In this document: piece after piece, positions 1 through 5,371 of the stretch | How the letters are laid out: each line of letters starts with the position of its first letter | How positions within the stretch are numbered: the stretch's first letter is position 1 | Assembly: GCA_950063125.1 (NCBI GenBank) | Contig: CATLZI010000042.1 | Coordinates: forward strand, 1-11,714 | Direction: 5' to 3' | Length of the DNA stretch: 11,714 nt | Origin: an uncultured Porticoccus sp. | Lineage (GTDB): Bacteria > Pseudomonadota > Gammaproteobacteria > Pseudomonadales > Porticoccaceae | Notes under the pieces: model-generated | What the model saw: the letters and a program-made list of their open reading frames with translations, nothing else | What the model was told of the DNA's origin: nothing | Database searches by the model: none | Translations under genes and position numbers: made by a program

Positions 1-959
1 TTCTGACCATTGATGGCCAGGAGGCTGTCAATGTGACTCTGGCGGATACTGAAACTGTTGCCACTGGCGCTATTGCAACAGAGATCGATTCAGATTTTGC
101 AGCCTTCATTGCAGCCAGTTCTGGAGCGTACAGCATTACCTCCGGCACCTTGGCCGGCGGTGACCTGGTTCTTTCCAAAGCGGACGGCACTGCCATTGCT
201 TTTGATACCAGCACCAGCACATTAGGGGGCGTGGCTGCCAGTGTGACTGAGTCCGAGACTACCGGTGGCACCCCGGCGGTTACTGCGGTTGCTCCCGATT
301 ACACATTGTCGATTGACGGTACCGCCCTGGATCTTTCTGCAGTGGGTGCAGACGGTACAATTACGGCCACTGAAATCGCGGGATTGATCAACTCTCTCGC
401 TGGCTATACGGCGTCTGCACCTACGGCCACCACTCTGGATATTACCAAGGATGACGGCAGCAACATTGTTCTGGCTGAAGGTGGCACAGAAGATGCTGCT
501 GAAGGCTTGGCCGCCACCGGGGATACCTATCGCGGTCTTGTCAGCAGCATTACCTCAGCTGACGGGGATCTGGTTATTGGCGGGGCTACACCTGCTAATG
601 CCGGGTTGACTGCGGGCACCACTACTGCAGACACGCTGGTGGGAACAACTCTGGCGAATACGGATATTTCCAGTGTCGCTGGTGCAAATGCTGCAATCCA
701 GTCGGTGGATAGTGCTCTGACAGCGATTAACAGCTCACGAGCCTCTCTGGGTGCGATCCAGAACCGCTTTGAATCGGTCATTGCCAGTATACAAACGACT
801 TCCGAAAACCTGAGTGCTTCCAGGTCGCGGATTCAGGATGCCGATTTTGCCTCAGAAACTGCAGCGTTGACCCGTGCTCAAATTCTGCAGCAGGCGGGTA
901 CGGCAATGCTGGCTCAGGCTAACGCACTGCCACAGAATGTTTTGGCCCTGTTGCAGTAA
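1..959 (+). CDS. fliC: Flagellin, 3' part (start lies before the window)
   Basis: This is the structural subunit of the flagellar filament. The reading frame is open to the left edge (first full codon at position 3) and ends in TAA at 957-959, so about 318 C-terminal residues are seen and the N-terminal D0/D1 helices are missing. The last 85 or so residues are a classic flagellin C-terminal domain: an amphipathic helix running through SSRASLGAIQNRFES, then SRIQDADFASETAALTRAQI, ending in NVLALLQ. The part before it is low in aromatic residues and rich in T, A, G, D and S, with flagellin_IN-like beta motifs (for example YTLSIDGTALDLSAV), as expected for a surface-exposed variable D2/D3 region. 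The GTG at position 33 is internal and is not the start. A strong terminator follows, so the filament gene probably ends its own transcript. The family assignment is very secure; fliC rather than fla is by synteny. Confidence 0.95.
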   Translation, partial: LTIDGQEAVNVTLADTETVATGAIATEIDSDFAAFIAASSGAYSITSGTLAGGDLVLSKADGTAIAFDTSTSTLGGVAASVTESETTGGTPAVTAVAPDYTLSIDGTALDLSAVGADGTITATEIAGLINSLAGYTASAPTATTLDITKDDGSNIVLAEGGTEDAAEGLAATGDTYRGLVSSITSADGDLVIGGATPANAGLTAGTTTADTLVGTTLANTDISSVAGANAAIQSVDSALTAINSSRASLGAIQNRFESVIASIQTTSENLSASRSRIQDADFASETAALTRAQILQQAGTAMLAQANALPQNVLALLQ

Positions 960-992
960 TGATTTTTTCAGCCTGAAAAGATCAAACAGGTA

Positions 993-1022
993 GAGGGGGG
1001 TGGCTTTGCCACCCCCTTTCTG
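993..1022 (+). terminator. Intrinsic terminator after flagellin gene
   Basis: A perfect 9-bp GC-rich stem, GGGGGTGGC (996-1004) and GCCACCCCC (1008-1016), encloses a TTT loop and is followed by TTTCT. Wobble and A-T pairs can extend the stem by up to three more. It lies 34 bp after the flagellin stop codon, where a high-level filament transcript would be expected to end. The U tract is short, so some read-through into flaG is possible. Confidence 0.88.
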
Positions 1023-1059
1023 CCCGGCCATAGCACCTTACTATTGATGGAGTGCCGCC

Positions 1060-1452
1060 ATGCCAGAATCTATAGCTATTCCCGGATCTGCCTTAAAAGA
1101 TATTCCCAACAGCCAACCCGTCAAGGCGATGGAATTGACTGCAGACCGGCAAAAGTTGCCCGTCGGCGGCAATGTTTCTCCGGAAAAAAGCGATGAACAA
1201 TACAGAGAGTCGTCCACTGTAGAGCTTGCGGAAGCGGTAACTCATATATCTGATTATGTGCAACAGATTTCCCGTGATCTGCAATTCAAGGTAGATGAGA
1301 CAACCGGGAGCACGGTTGTCACTGTCATTGATAGTGAAACCAAGGATATTATCCGCCAGATCCCACGGGAAGAAGCCGTTGCTCTTGCCCATTATCTGGC
1401 AGAAATCGGTGCAGGAAACAGTAAGGGGCTATTTGTCAGGGGTGAGGGTTAG
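1060..1452 (+). CDS. flaG: FlaG family flagellar protein
   Basis: This is a 130-residue protein of the FlaG family, which in Pseudomonas, Vibrio and Campylobacter sits beside flagellin and influences filament length or assembly; its mechanism is poorly defined. The first 50 residues or so are polar and low in complexity, without a signal peptide. The conserved FlaG domain covers about residues 52-118 and includes LQFKVDETTGSTVVTVID followed by the hallmark IIRQIPREEAVALAHYL near residues 97-113. Length is normal for the family. The ATG at 1060 has a GGAG Shine-Dalgarno (1049-1052) 7 bases upstream. It lies between flagellin and fliD, the usual location. I see no convincing promoter in the 100 bp upstream, so it may rely on read-through of the flagellin terminator or on an unrecognised promoter. 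Confidence 0.92.
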   Translation: MPESIAIPGSALKDIPNSQPVKAMELTADRQKLPVGGNVSPEKSDEQYRESSTVELAEAVTHISDYVQQISRDLQFKVDETTGSTVVTVIDSETKDIIRQIPREEAVALAHYLAEIGAGNSKGLFVRGEG

Positions 1453-1474
1453 TTTTTTCTTTTATTGAGCCTGG

Positions 1475-1491
1475 TTGGCACCCTGTTTGCT
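1475..1491 (+). promoter_or_regulatory. Sigma-54 (RpoN) promoter for fliD operon
   Basis: The sequence TTGGCACCCTGTTTGCT matches the -24/-12 consensus YTGGCACGNNNNTTGCW at all but one informative base, with exact GG-N10-GC spacing (GG 1477-1478, GC 1489-1490). The predicted transcript start is about 1502, leaving a leader of about 67 nt before fliD. In Pseudomonas and Vibrio the fliDS operon is a FleQ/FlrA-sigma-54 target, which fits the fleQ gene downstream. Confidence 0.82.
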
Positions 1492-1568
1492 TGTTTATCT
1501 GCGGGTTTAACTTTTAAAGGCGTGGGTATGAATCGGATATTCAGTTTAACTGTGGTAGGAAGTGTCAG

Positions 1569-3611
1569 ATGTTAACGGCGACGGGGATAGGGTCGGGACT
1601 GGATATTGAGTCGCTGGTTACCCAGTTGATTTCAGCCGAACGCTCACCGGTAGAAACCAGACTGGTAGCCCGTGAGTCCGCTCTAACCGCAGAACTGTCA
1701 GGTTTTGGCAGCCTTAAAAGTGCTCTCTCTACATTCCAGGACAGTATTTCCAGCCTGAACAAACTCTCCAGCTTTGGCCAGCGCACAACGACCTCCAGCA
1801 ATACGGATGCTGTTGTGGCGTCTGCGAACAGTACTGCAGCTTCGGGCAGTTATAGCCTATCTGTCAGTCAGCTGGCATCGGCACACTCGCTGGCCAGCAC
1901 CGGTTATGCCAGCACTTCAGATGTGGTCGGCACAGGAACACTGACCATTCGTTTTGGCAGCACCGACTATACCTCTCCGGACCCCGGCCCCGAGAGTTAC
2001 GATGGCTTTACGGTCAACCCCGAAAAGGGGGCGGCCACCATAACCATCGATTCCGACAACAACACCTTGACTGGTGTTCGGGATGCAATTAACGGCGCAA
2101 AAATCGGCGTTACGGCAGTGATAGTCAACGATGTGTCTGGCTATCGTTTGTTGATTGGATCCGATGATGGCGGCGAGAAAAACAGTCTCGAAATAAGCGT
2201 TACTGATACCGGTGATAGTAACGACCTGGATAGCGCTGGCCTGTCTGCATTGTCCTTTAATGGCAGTGCAACCAATCTTGCCCAGACAGTCGCTGCCCGC
2301 GATGCCCTGTTCACCGTCAATGGGTTGTCCATACGCAGTAGTGATAATAGAGCCAGCGGCGTTATTGAGGGGCTGGATCTTACCCTCAAGGATGTCACTG
2401 GTGCTGCCCCGGTGACCGTTACCGTTGCGGAAGACCGCCAGGCGGTCAAGTCCGCCGTCGAGAGTTTTGTCAGTGGTTATAACAACTATATTTCTACCGT
2501 CAACAGTCTCACTGCCTATGATCCGGAGACCGGTGTTGCCGGGCCACTGCAGGGAGATTTTTCTGCCCGTTCGATTGCCAGTCAGGTGCGTCGGGCCATC
2601 ACTGATTCCGCTGAGGGTTTTGGTGGTTCCTTCAGCAGCCTGAGTGAGCTGGGTATCACCACCGATGGCGATGGCAAGCTGGCTATTAATAGCAGTCGTT
2701 TTGATGCTGCGCTGGAAAATGCTTTTGATGACATCGTCGGGGTTTTTGCCGCAGTAGGCCGGCCATCGGACGGGACCATAAAATATATTACATCGACGGC
2801 GGCAACAGCAGTTGCCAGCCATGATATCAATATTACCCAGGTGGCGACCCGTGGTCAGCTAACCGCTTCGCCGAGTTTTTTTCCGCTCAACATTGATAGT
2901 GAAAATAATAGCCTGGTGCTGAGTGTTAATGGTGTGACATCCGGCGAGATTTTGTTAACCCAGGGTAATTACGCATCGGGTGCTGAACTTGCCGACGAAT
3001 TACAGGCAAGGATTAACGGTGACACTGCGCTGGCCAAGGCCGGTGCTCTGGTCTCCGTGCAATTCATCAATGACCATTTTGAAATTACATCCAATAATTA
3101 TGGGTCTTCCTCCACAATAGAAGTTCTCTCTGTCGACACCAATACCACTGCGCAACTGGGGTTTTCAACCGGAGCAGGTATTGCCGGTATTGATGTGGCG
3201 GGCACCATCGGTGGTGTGGTTGCTTCCGGCAGTGGGCAAACACTGAAAGGGGCTGTGGGCAGCAAAGCTGAAGGGCTGCAACTCCTGATTGCAGACGGTT
3301 CTACGGGACCACGCGGCGCAGTTGATTTTTCACGTGGCATTGCATACCAGCTCAATACCCTGATTACGTCTTTTCTGGCGACCGATGGCCTACTGGATTC
3401 GCGCACAGAGGGGATTCAGTCGCGCATAGAGGGTATTGGTGATCAAAAGGAAGTGCTCGATCGCAAGATGGAAGCTCTGGAAATTCGTTATCGAAACCAA
3501 TTCAATGCACTGGACTCTCTGCTTGCCCAACTGCAGACGACCAGTGATTTTCTCACGCAGCAGTTGGCCTCCTTGCCGGGCTCCGGTCAGCTGCTCAACA
3601 AAAACAACTAG
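1569..3611 (+). CDS. fliD: Flagellar filament cap protein FliD (HAP2)
   Basis: FliD forms the cap at the growing filament tip and guides flagellin folding. It is exported by the flagellar type III apparatus, which agrees with the absence of a signal peptide. The N-terminal FliD_N domain covers about residues 1-105, starting with the hallmark GIGSGLDIESLVTQLI and a coiled segment near 35-70. A flagellin_IN-like motif sits near 240-270. The first half of FliD_C runs from about 275 to 410, through AVKSAVESFVSGYNNYI and SELGITTDGDGKLAI. A further stretch of about 150 residues (roughly 415-560) with another hook_IN-like beta motif (ASHDINITQVATRG) separates this from the C-terminal helical part (about 565-680), which has a coiled coil around QKEVLDRKMEALEIRYRNQF. 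At 680 residues it is longer than the roughly 470 of E. coli or Pseudomonas. The ATG at 1569 has AGGAAG 6-11 bases upstream. A sigma-54 promoter precedes it and fliS follows after 20 bp. Confidence 0.96.
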   Translation: MLTATGIGSGLDIESLVTQLISAERSPVETRLVARESALTAELSGFGSLKSALSTFQDSISSLNKLSSFGQRTTTSSNTDAVVASANSTAASGSYSLSVSQLASAHSLASTGYASTSDVVGTGTLTIRFGSTDYTSPDPGPESYDGFTVNPEKGAATITIDSDNNTLTGVRDAINGAKIGVTAVIVNDVSGYRLLIGSDDGGEKNSLEISVTDTGDSNDLDSAGLSALSFNGSATNLAQTVAARDALFTVNGLSIRSSDNRASGVIEGLDLTLKDVTGAAPVTVTVAEDRQAVKSAVESFVSGYNNYISTVNSLTAYDPETGVAGPLQGDFSARSIASQVRRAITDSAEGFGGSFSSLSELGITTDGDGKLAINSSRFDAALENAFDDIVGVFAAVGRPSDGTIKYITSTAATAVASHDINITQVATRGQLTASPSFFPLNIDSENNSLVLSVNGVTSGEILLTQGNYASGAELADELQARINGDTALAKAGALVSVQFINDHFEITSNNYGSSSTIEVLSVDTNTTAQLGFSTGAGIAGIDVAGTIGGVVASGSGQTLKGAVGSKAEGLQLLIADGSTGPRGAVDFSRGIAYQLNTLITSFLATDGLLDSRTEGIQSRIEGIGDQKEVLDRKMEALEIRYRNQFNALDSLLAQLQTTSDFLTQQLASLPGSGQLLNKNN

Positions 3612-3631
3612 TATCAGTCAAGAGGTCGTCA

Positions 3632-4033
3632 ATGAACTATGTATCAGCGTTAAACCAGTATAAAAGTGTCGGGTTGCAGACCGGAATTGTGGATGCAACA
3701 CCTCACCATTTAATTGCCAAGTTACTGGAAGGTGCGCTGGACAGGTTGGCTGCGGCGAAAGGTGCAATCAACCGAAATGAGATTGCCCGCAAGGGTGAAT
3801 TGCTCAGCAGTGTTATCGCCATTGTGGATGGGATGCGTGCCAGTCTGGATTATCAGCGGGGAGGAGAGATCGCCGCAAATCTCGGTTCGCTTTACGATTA
3901 TATTGAAAGGCGACTTGTCGAAGCAGGTGTTTCGTCGGATCCAGCGGTACTGGATGAAGTCAGCGCGCTGTTAAAAGAGGTCAAGGCCGGCTGGGATTCT
4001 GTCCCTGCTGAGGCGAGGAGCATGCAATCATGA
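3632..4033 (+). CDS. fliS: Flagellin export chaperone FliS
   Basis: FliS is the cytoplasmic chaperone that binds the C-terminal helices of flagellin, blocks early polymerisation and hands it to the export gate FlhA. The 133-residue all-helical protein has the family signature near its N terminus, ALNQYKSVGLQTGIVDATPH, then LIAKLLEGALDRLAAAKGAI, and the central LDYQRGGEIAANLGSLYDYI typical of FliS helix 3-4. Length is normal (about 125-135). The ATG at 3632 follows AGAGG (3621-3625) with 6-base spacing and lies 20 bp after the fliD stop. It overlaps the next gene by 4 bases (ATGA), which suggests translational coupling. It is expected to be co-transcribed from the sigma-54 promoter upstream of fliD. 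Confidence 0.96.
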   Translation: MNYVSALNQYKSVGLQTGIVDATPHHLIAKLLEGALDRLAAAKGAINRNEIARKGELLSSVIAIVDGMRASLDYQRGGEIAANLGSLYDYIERRLVEAGVSSDPAVLDEVSALLKEVKAGWDSVPAEARSMQS

Positions 4034-4383
4034 CTGTAGCAGTCGTCCACGAATCTCTTTCCCAGGCTCATCAGTGTCGCCTCCTGGCTGAGGTGCTGAC
4101 CATAACCAAGCAGATGCTGAGCTGCGCGGAGAACAACGAGTGGTCAGAGGTGACGAAACTGGAACAGCGGCGGCGGGATGGTCTCGCCGTCTGTTTCTCA
4201 CAAGCTTCCGGGCTGCCGGATTCTGTTCTGGTTGCCGAAGCGGTCGCGGCTCTTTTACACCTCAATGAAGAGTTGATGTCCCGATTAAAAGTGGCAAGGG
4301 AGCAGGTCATGGTCCAGGGACTGGAATACACGCGGAACCGTAAAGCCATGGGCAGTTACCATGAGGTAGGCAATAATCGTTAA
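4030..4383 (+). CDS. fliT: FliT-like flagellar chaperone
   Basis: This is a 117-residue, wholly helical and charged protein with no signal peptide or membrane segment. Its ATG lies in a 4-base ATGA overlap with the fliS stop. Position directly after fliS, size close to enteric FliT (about 120 residues) and the helical pattern (an N-terminal helix around residues 10-35, a LEQRRRDGLAVCF segment near 44-56, then long helices with LLHLNEELMSRLKVAREQV) support the FliT family. FliT binds the export substrate FliD and the export ATPase components; in enterics it also represses FlhDC, which is not relevant in a FleQ system. Sequence similarity in this family is low, so the call rests largely on context. 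The corresponding Pseudomonas gene is sometimes named fliS' or fleP. Confidence 0.72.
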   Translation: MTVAVVHESLSQAHQCRLLAEVLTITKQMLSCAENNEWSEVTKLEQRRRDGLAVCFSQASGLPDSVLVAEAVAALLHLNEELMSRLKVAREQVMVQGLEYTRNRKAMGSYHEVGNNR

Positions 4384-4400
4384 TTAAACAATTCCTACTC
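4363..4400 (+). terminator. Weak possible hairpin after fliT-like gene
   Basis: GAGGTAGG (4363-4370) can pair with CCTACTC (4394-4400) as about 7 bp with one bulged base around a 23-base AT-rich loop, and T-rich sequence follows from 4403. The loop is long and the left arm lies inside the end of the coding sequence, so this is only a weak candidate for the end of the fliD-fliS-fliT transcript. Confidence 0.25.
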
Positions 4401-4410
4401 AAATTATTAG

Positions 4411-4442
4411 TTTGTTTTGTTTTGTTTTGTTTTGTTTTGTTT
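4411..4442. repeat. (TTTTG)n simple sequence repeat, about 6 copies
   Basis: A perfect pentanucleotide tract has G at 4414, 4419, 4424, 4429, 4434 and 4439, each separated by TTTT, ending in TTTC. It lies in the 207-bp gap between the fliT-like gene and the PilZ-like gene, about 80 bp upstream of the candidate sigma-28 promoter. Pentanucleotide tracts of this length can change copy number by slipped-strand mispairing. Because the tract is intergenic, any effect would be on promoter geometry or DNA bending and not on a reading frame. Confidence 0.9.
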
Positions 4443-4521
4443 CTGTTTTCTATAGGGTCCGCACCTCCCTCTGACTTGCCTATTTCCTCCATGCCTCAAG
4501 GTTGATCTATACTAAATAGGG

Positions 4522-4548
4522 TAAACTCATTTTATATCCCTTCGTTAA
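4522..4548 (+). promoter_or_regulatory. Candidate sigma-28 (FliA) promoter for PilZ-like gene
   Basis: TAAACTCA (4522-4529), an 11-base spacer and TTCGTTAA (4541-4548) match the enteric FliA consensus TAAAGTTT-N11-GCCGATAA in the complete TAAA, in the exact spacing and in 5 of 8 positions of the -10 element (CG and TAA kept). A start near 4555 would give a short leader containing the AAGAGGA ribosome site. FliA control is known for E. coli ycgR and Pseudomonas flgZ, both PilZ genes. The match is partial. Confidence 0.35.
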
Positions 4549-4573
4549 ACACATTTTAGGGCGACAATATATT

Positions 4574-4580
4574 AAGAGGA
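4574..4580 (+). promoter_or_regulatory. Ribosome binding site choosing the TTG start of the PilZ-like gene
   Basis: AAGAGGA is a good Shine-Dalgarno sequence. The ATG that begins inside it (4580) opens a different frame that gives a 78-codon shadow peptide. The TTG at 4591, 10 bases downstream, is in frame with the PilZ-like protein and is well placed. A GTG two codons later (4597) is an alternative. Confidence 0.55.
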
Positions 4581-4590
4581 TGGATTTATT

Positions 4591-5157
4591 TTGGACGTGG
4601 ACAAATCCGAGGAGTCAGCAAGCGCCCTTTCTTTTACCGACAATATTTCCATTGCCTGGTCAAAAATCGATTATCAACTCGATGAGGCACACCTTGCATT
4701 GGTCAATGAATCCAATGAATCCTTTCTGCGGGCCGTATCTGCTATCAGTGAATTTTCCAAAGAGACATCAGACAGCAACCCTGCGCTTTCCCACGAGTTG
4801 GCCCGCCTGGATCTGAAGCTAAACCTGCTGCTGGATCTGGTGAGTCAGTTGATATACAGCCAGTTGGATATACCCGACATCTCCCGGGTGACGGTCTCTT
4901 CTTCGCAGGTCGATTGGCAGGATGGGAATGTTCCCGAGCCCGGTTCAACCGTATTTGTACAGGTCTATATTCAGCGAGGTACACCAAAGCCCCTGTGTTT
5001 TTATGGTGAGGTTGTCAGCAGTCCGGATGACTATCGTAGTGGGTGGGCAAAAGTGCGTTACCTGGGGCTCAGTGAATCGGTCCAGGTGTGGCTGGATAAA
5101 TTGATTTTCCGACACCACAGGCGCGAGGTTGCCTACAGAAAATCCTCTAGTCCCTAG
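4591..5157 (+). CDS. Atypical PilZ-like domain protein in flagellar cluster
   Basis: This is a 188-residue soluble protein with no signal peptide or membrane span. Residues 1-65 are acidic and probably helical. Residues 66-91 form a leucine-rich amphipathic helix (HELARLDLKLNLLLDLVSQL) suited to oligomerisation. Residues 98-180 read like a PilZ beta barrel: RVTVSSSQVDWQ at the place of the D/N-x-S-x-x-G strand, then PEPGSTVFVQVYI, LCFYGEVVSS and AKVRYLGLSES, closing with a basic helix LIFRHHRREVAYRK. The canonical RxxxR is not visible before the barrel and the D/NxSxxG motif is degenerate, so ordinary c-di-GMP binding is doubtful. Tetrameric, non-binding PilZ proteins with a heptad-repeat helix are known from Xanthomonas, and this may be a relative. 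Its place just before fleQ suggests a role in flagellar regulation or motor control. The TTG start is inferred from the ribosome site; no start-codon certainty is claimed. Confidence 0.7.
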   Translation: MDVDKSEESASALSFTDNISIAWSKIDYQLDEAHLALVNESNESFLRAVSAISEFSKETSDSNPALSHELARLDLKLNLLLDLVSQLIYSQLDIPDISRVTVSSSQVDWQDGNVPEPGSTVFVQVYIQRGTPKPLCFYGEVVSSPDDYRSGWAKVRYLGLSESVQVWLDKLIFRHHRREVAYRKSSSP

Positions 5158-5200
5158 ATTGATCTACAGCAGTTCTTTTGCAAAAACCCTCGTCAAAATA

Positions 5201-5228
5201 TTGATAATGCACGACCCTCCTTTAGAAT
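5201..5228 (+). promoter_or_regulatory. Candidate sigma-70 promoter for fleQ
   Basis: TTGATA (5201-5206) and TAGAAT (5223-5228) with a 16-base spacer resemble -35 and -10 elements (4 of 6 and 5 of 6 matches to consensus). The predicted start near 5235 leaves a leader of about 135 nt before fleQ. Pseudomonas fleQ is transcribed by sigma-70, so a housekeeping promoter here is expected. No sigma-54 signal was found in this gap. Confidence 0.45.
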
Positions 5229-5281
5229 CGCTTGCGCTTTCCAGTAAGACTATTGAACTACTACTTTGGAGTGATGGCTCG

Positions 5282-5371
5282 ATGATAAACCCCTATTCAG
5301 TTGGTGTGTTCGATGTAAGCCAGTTCTCCAAACGGACTTTAAATCCTGCAATAACAAAAGTTCACAGCTGA
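5282..5371 (+). CDS. Possible 29-codon leader ORF overlapping fleQ start
   Basis: An ATG at 5282, 10 bases after a GGAG (5268-5271), opens a 29-codon frame that ends in TGA at 5369-5371. The last base of this stop is the first base of the fleQ ATG (TGATG). The fleQ start itself has no clear Shine-Dalgarno, so translation of this short ORF could deliver ribosomes to fleQ by coupling. The peptide (starting MINPYSVGVFDVS) matches nothing I recognise. The same frame is open further upstream to ATG codons at 5129 and 5207, both lying before the predicted transcript start. It may be chance; whether the frame is conserved in relatives is unknown. Confidence 0.3.
   Translation: MINPYSVGVFDVSQFSKRTLNPAITKVHS

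Noticed and set aside
33..35. GTG as the start of a complete flagellin-like gene
   Set aside because: The frame stays open to the left edge and the visible protein lacks the essential flagellin N-terminal domain, so this is an internal codon of a gene cut by the window.
1917..2822. A 301-codon ORF on the minus strand within fliD
   Set aside because: It lies wholly antisense to a well-supported fliD and shows no domain or ribosome site. It reflects codon bias of the true gene.
3578..3600. GG-N10-GC spacing at the end of fliD as a sigma-54 promoter for fliS
   Set aside because: The flanking bases do not match TGGCAC or TTGC. The spacing alone occurs by chance, and fliS is clearly in an operon with fliD.
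4307..4492. A minus-strand ORF with NKTKQ repeats
   Set aside because: The repeated residues are only the reverse reading of the TTTTG tract, and the rest is antisense to the fliT-like gene.
4545..4573. Sigma-70 promoter TTAAAC-N17-TATATT before the PilZ-like gene
   Set aside because: Transcription would begin near 4580, which removes the ribosome site at 4574-4580.
4580..4816. ATG 4580 as a gene start after the ribosome site
   Set aside because: Its frame gives a 78-codon peptide without features, whereas the TTG frame gives the full PilZ-like protein.
5129..5281. An 80-codon ORF from ATG 5129 into the fleQ start
   Set aside because: It overlaps the PilZ-like gene end, has no ribosome site at 5129 and no recognisable domain. 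Only its last 29 codons are kept as a low-confidence leader ORF.
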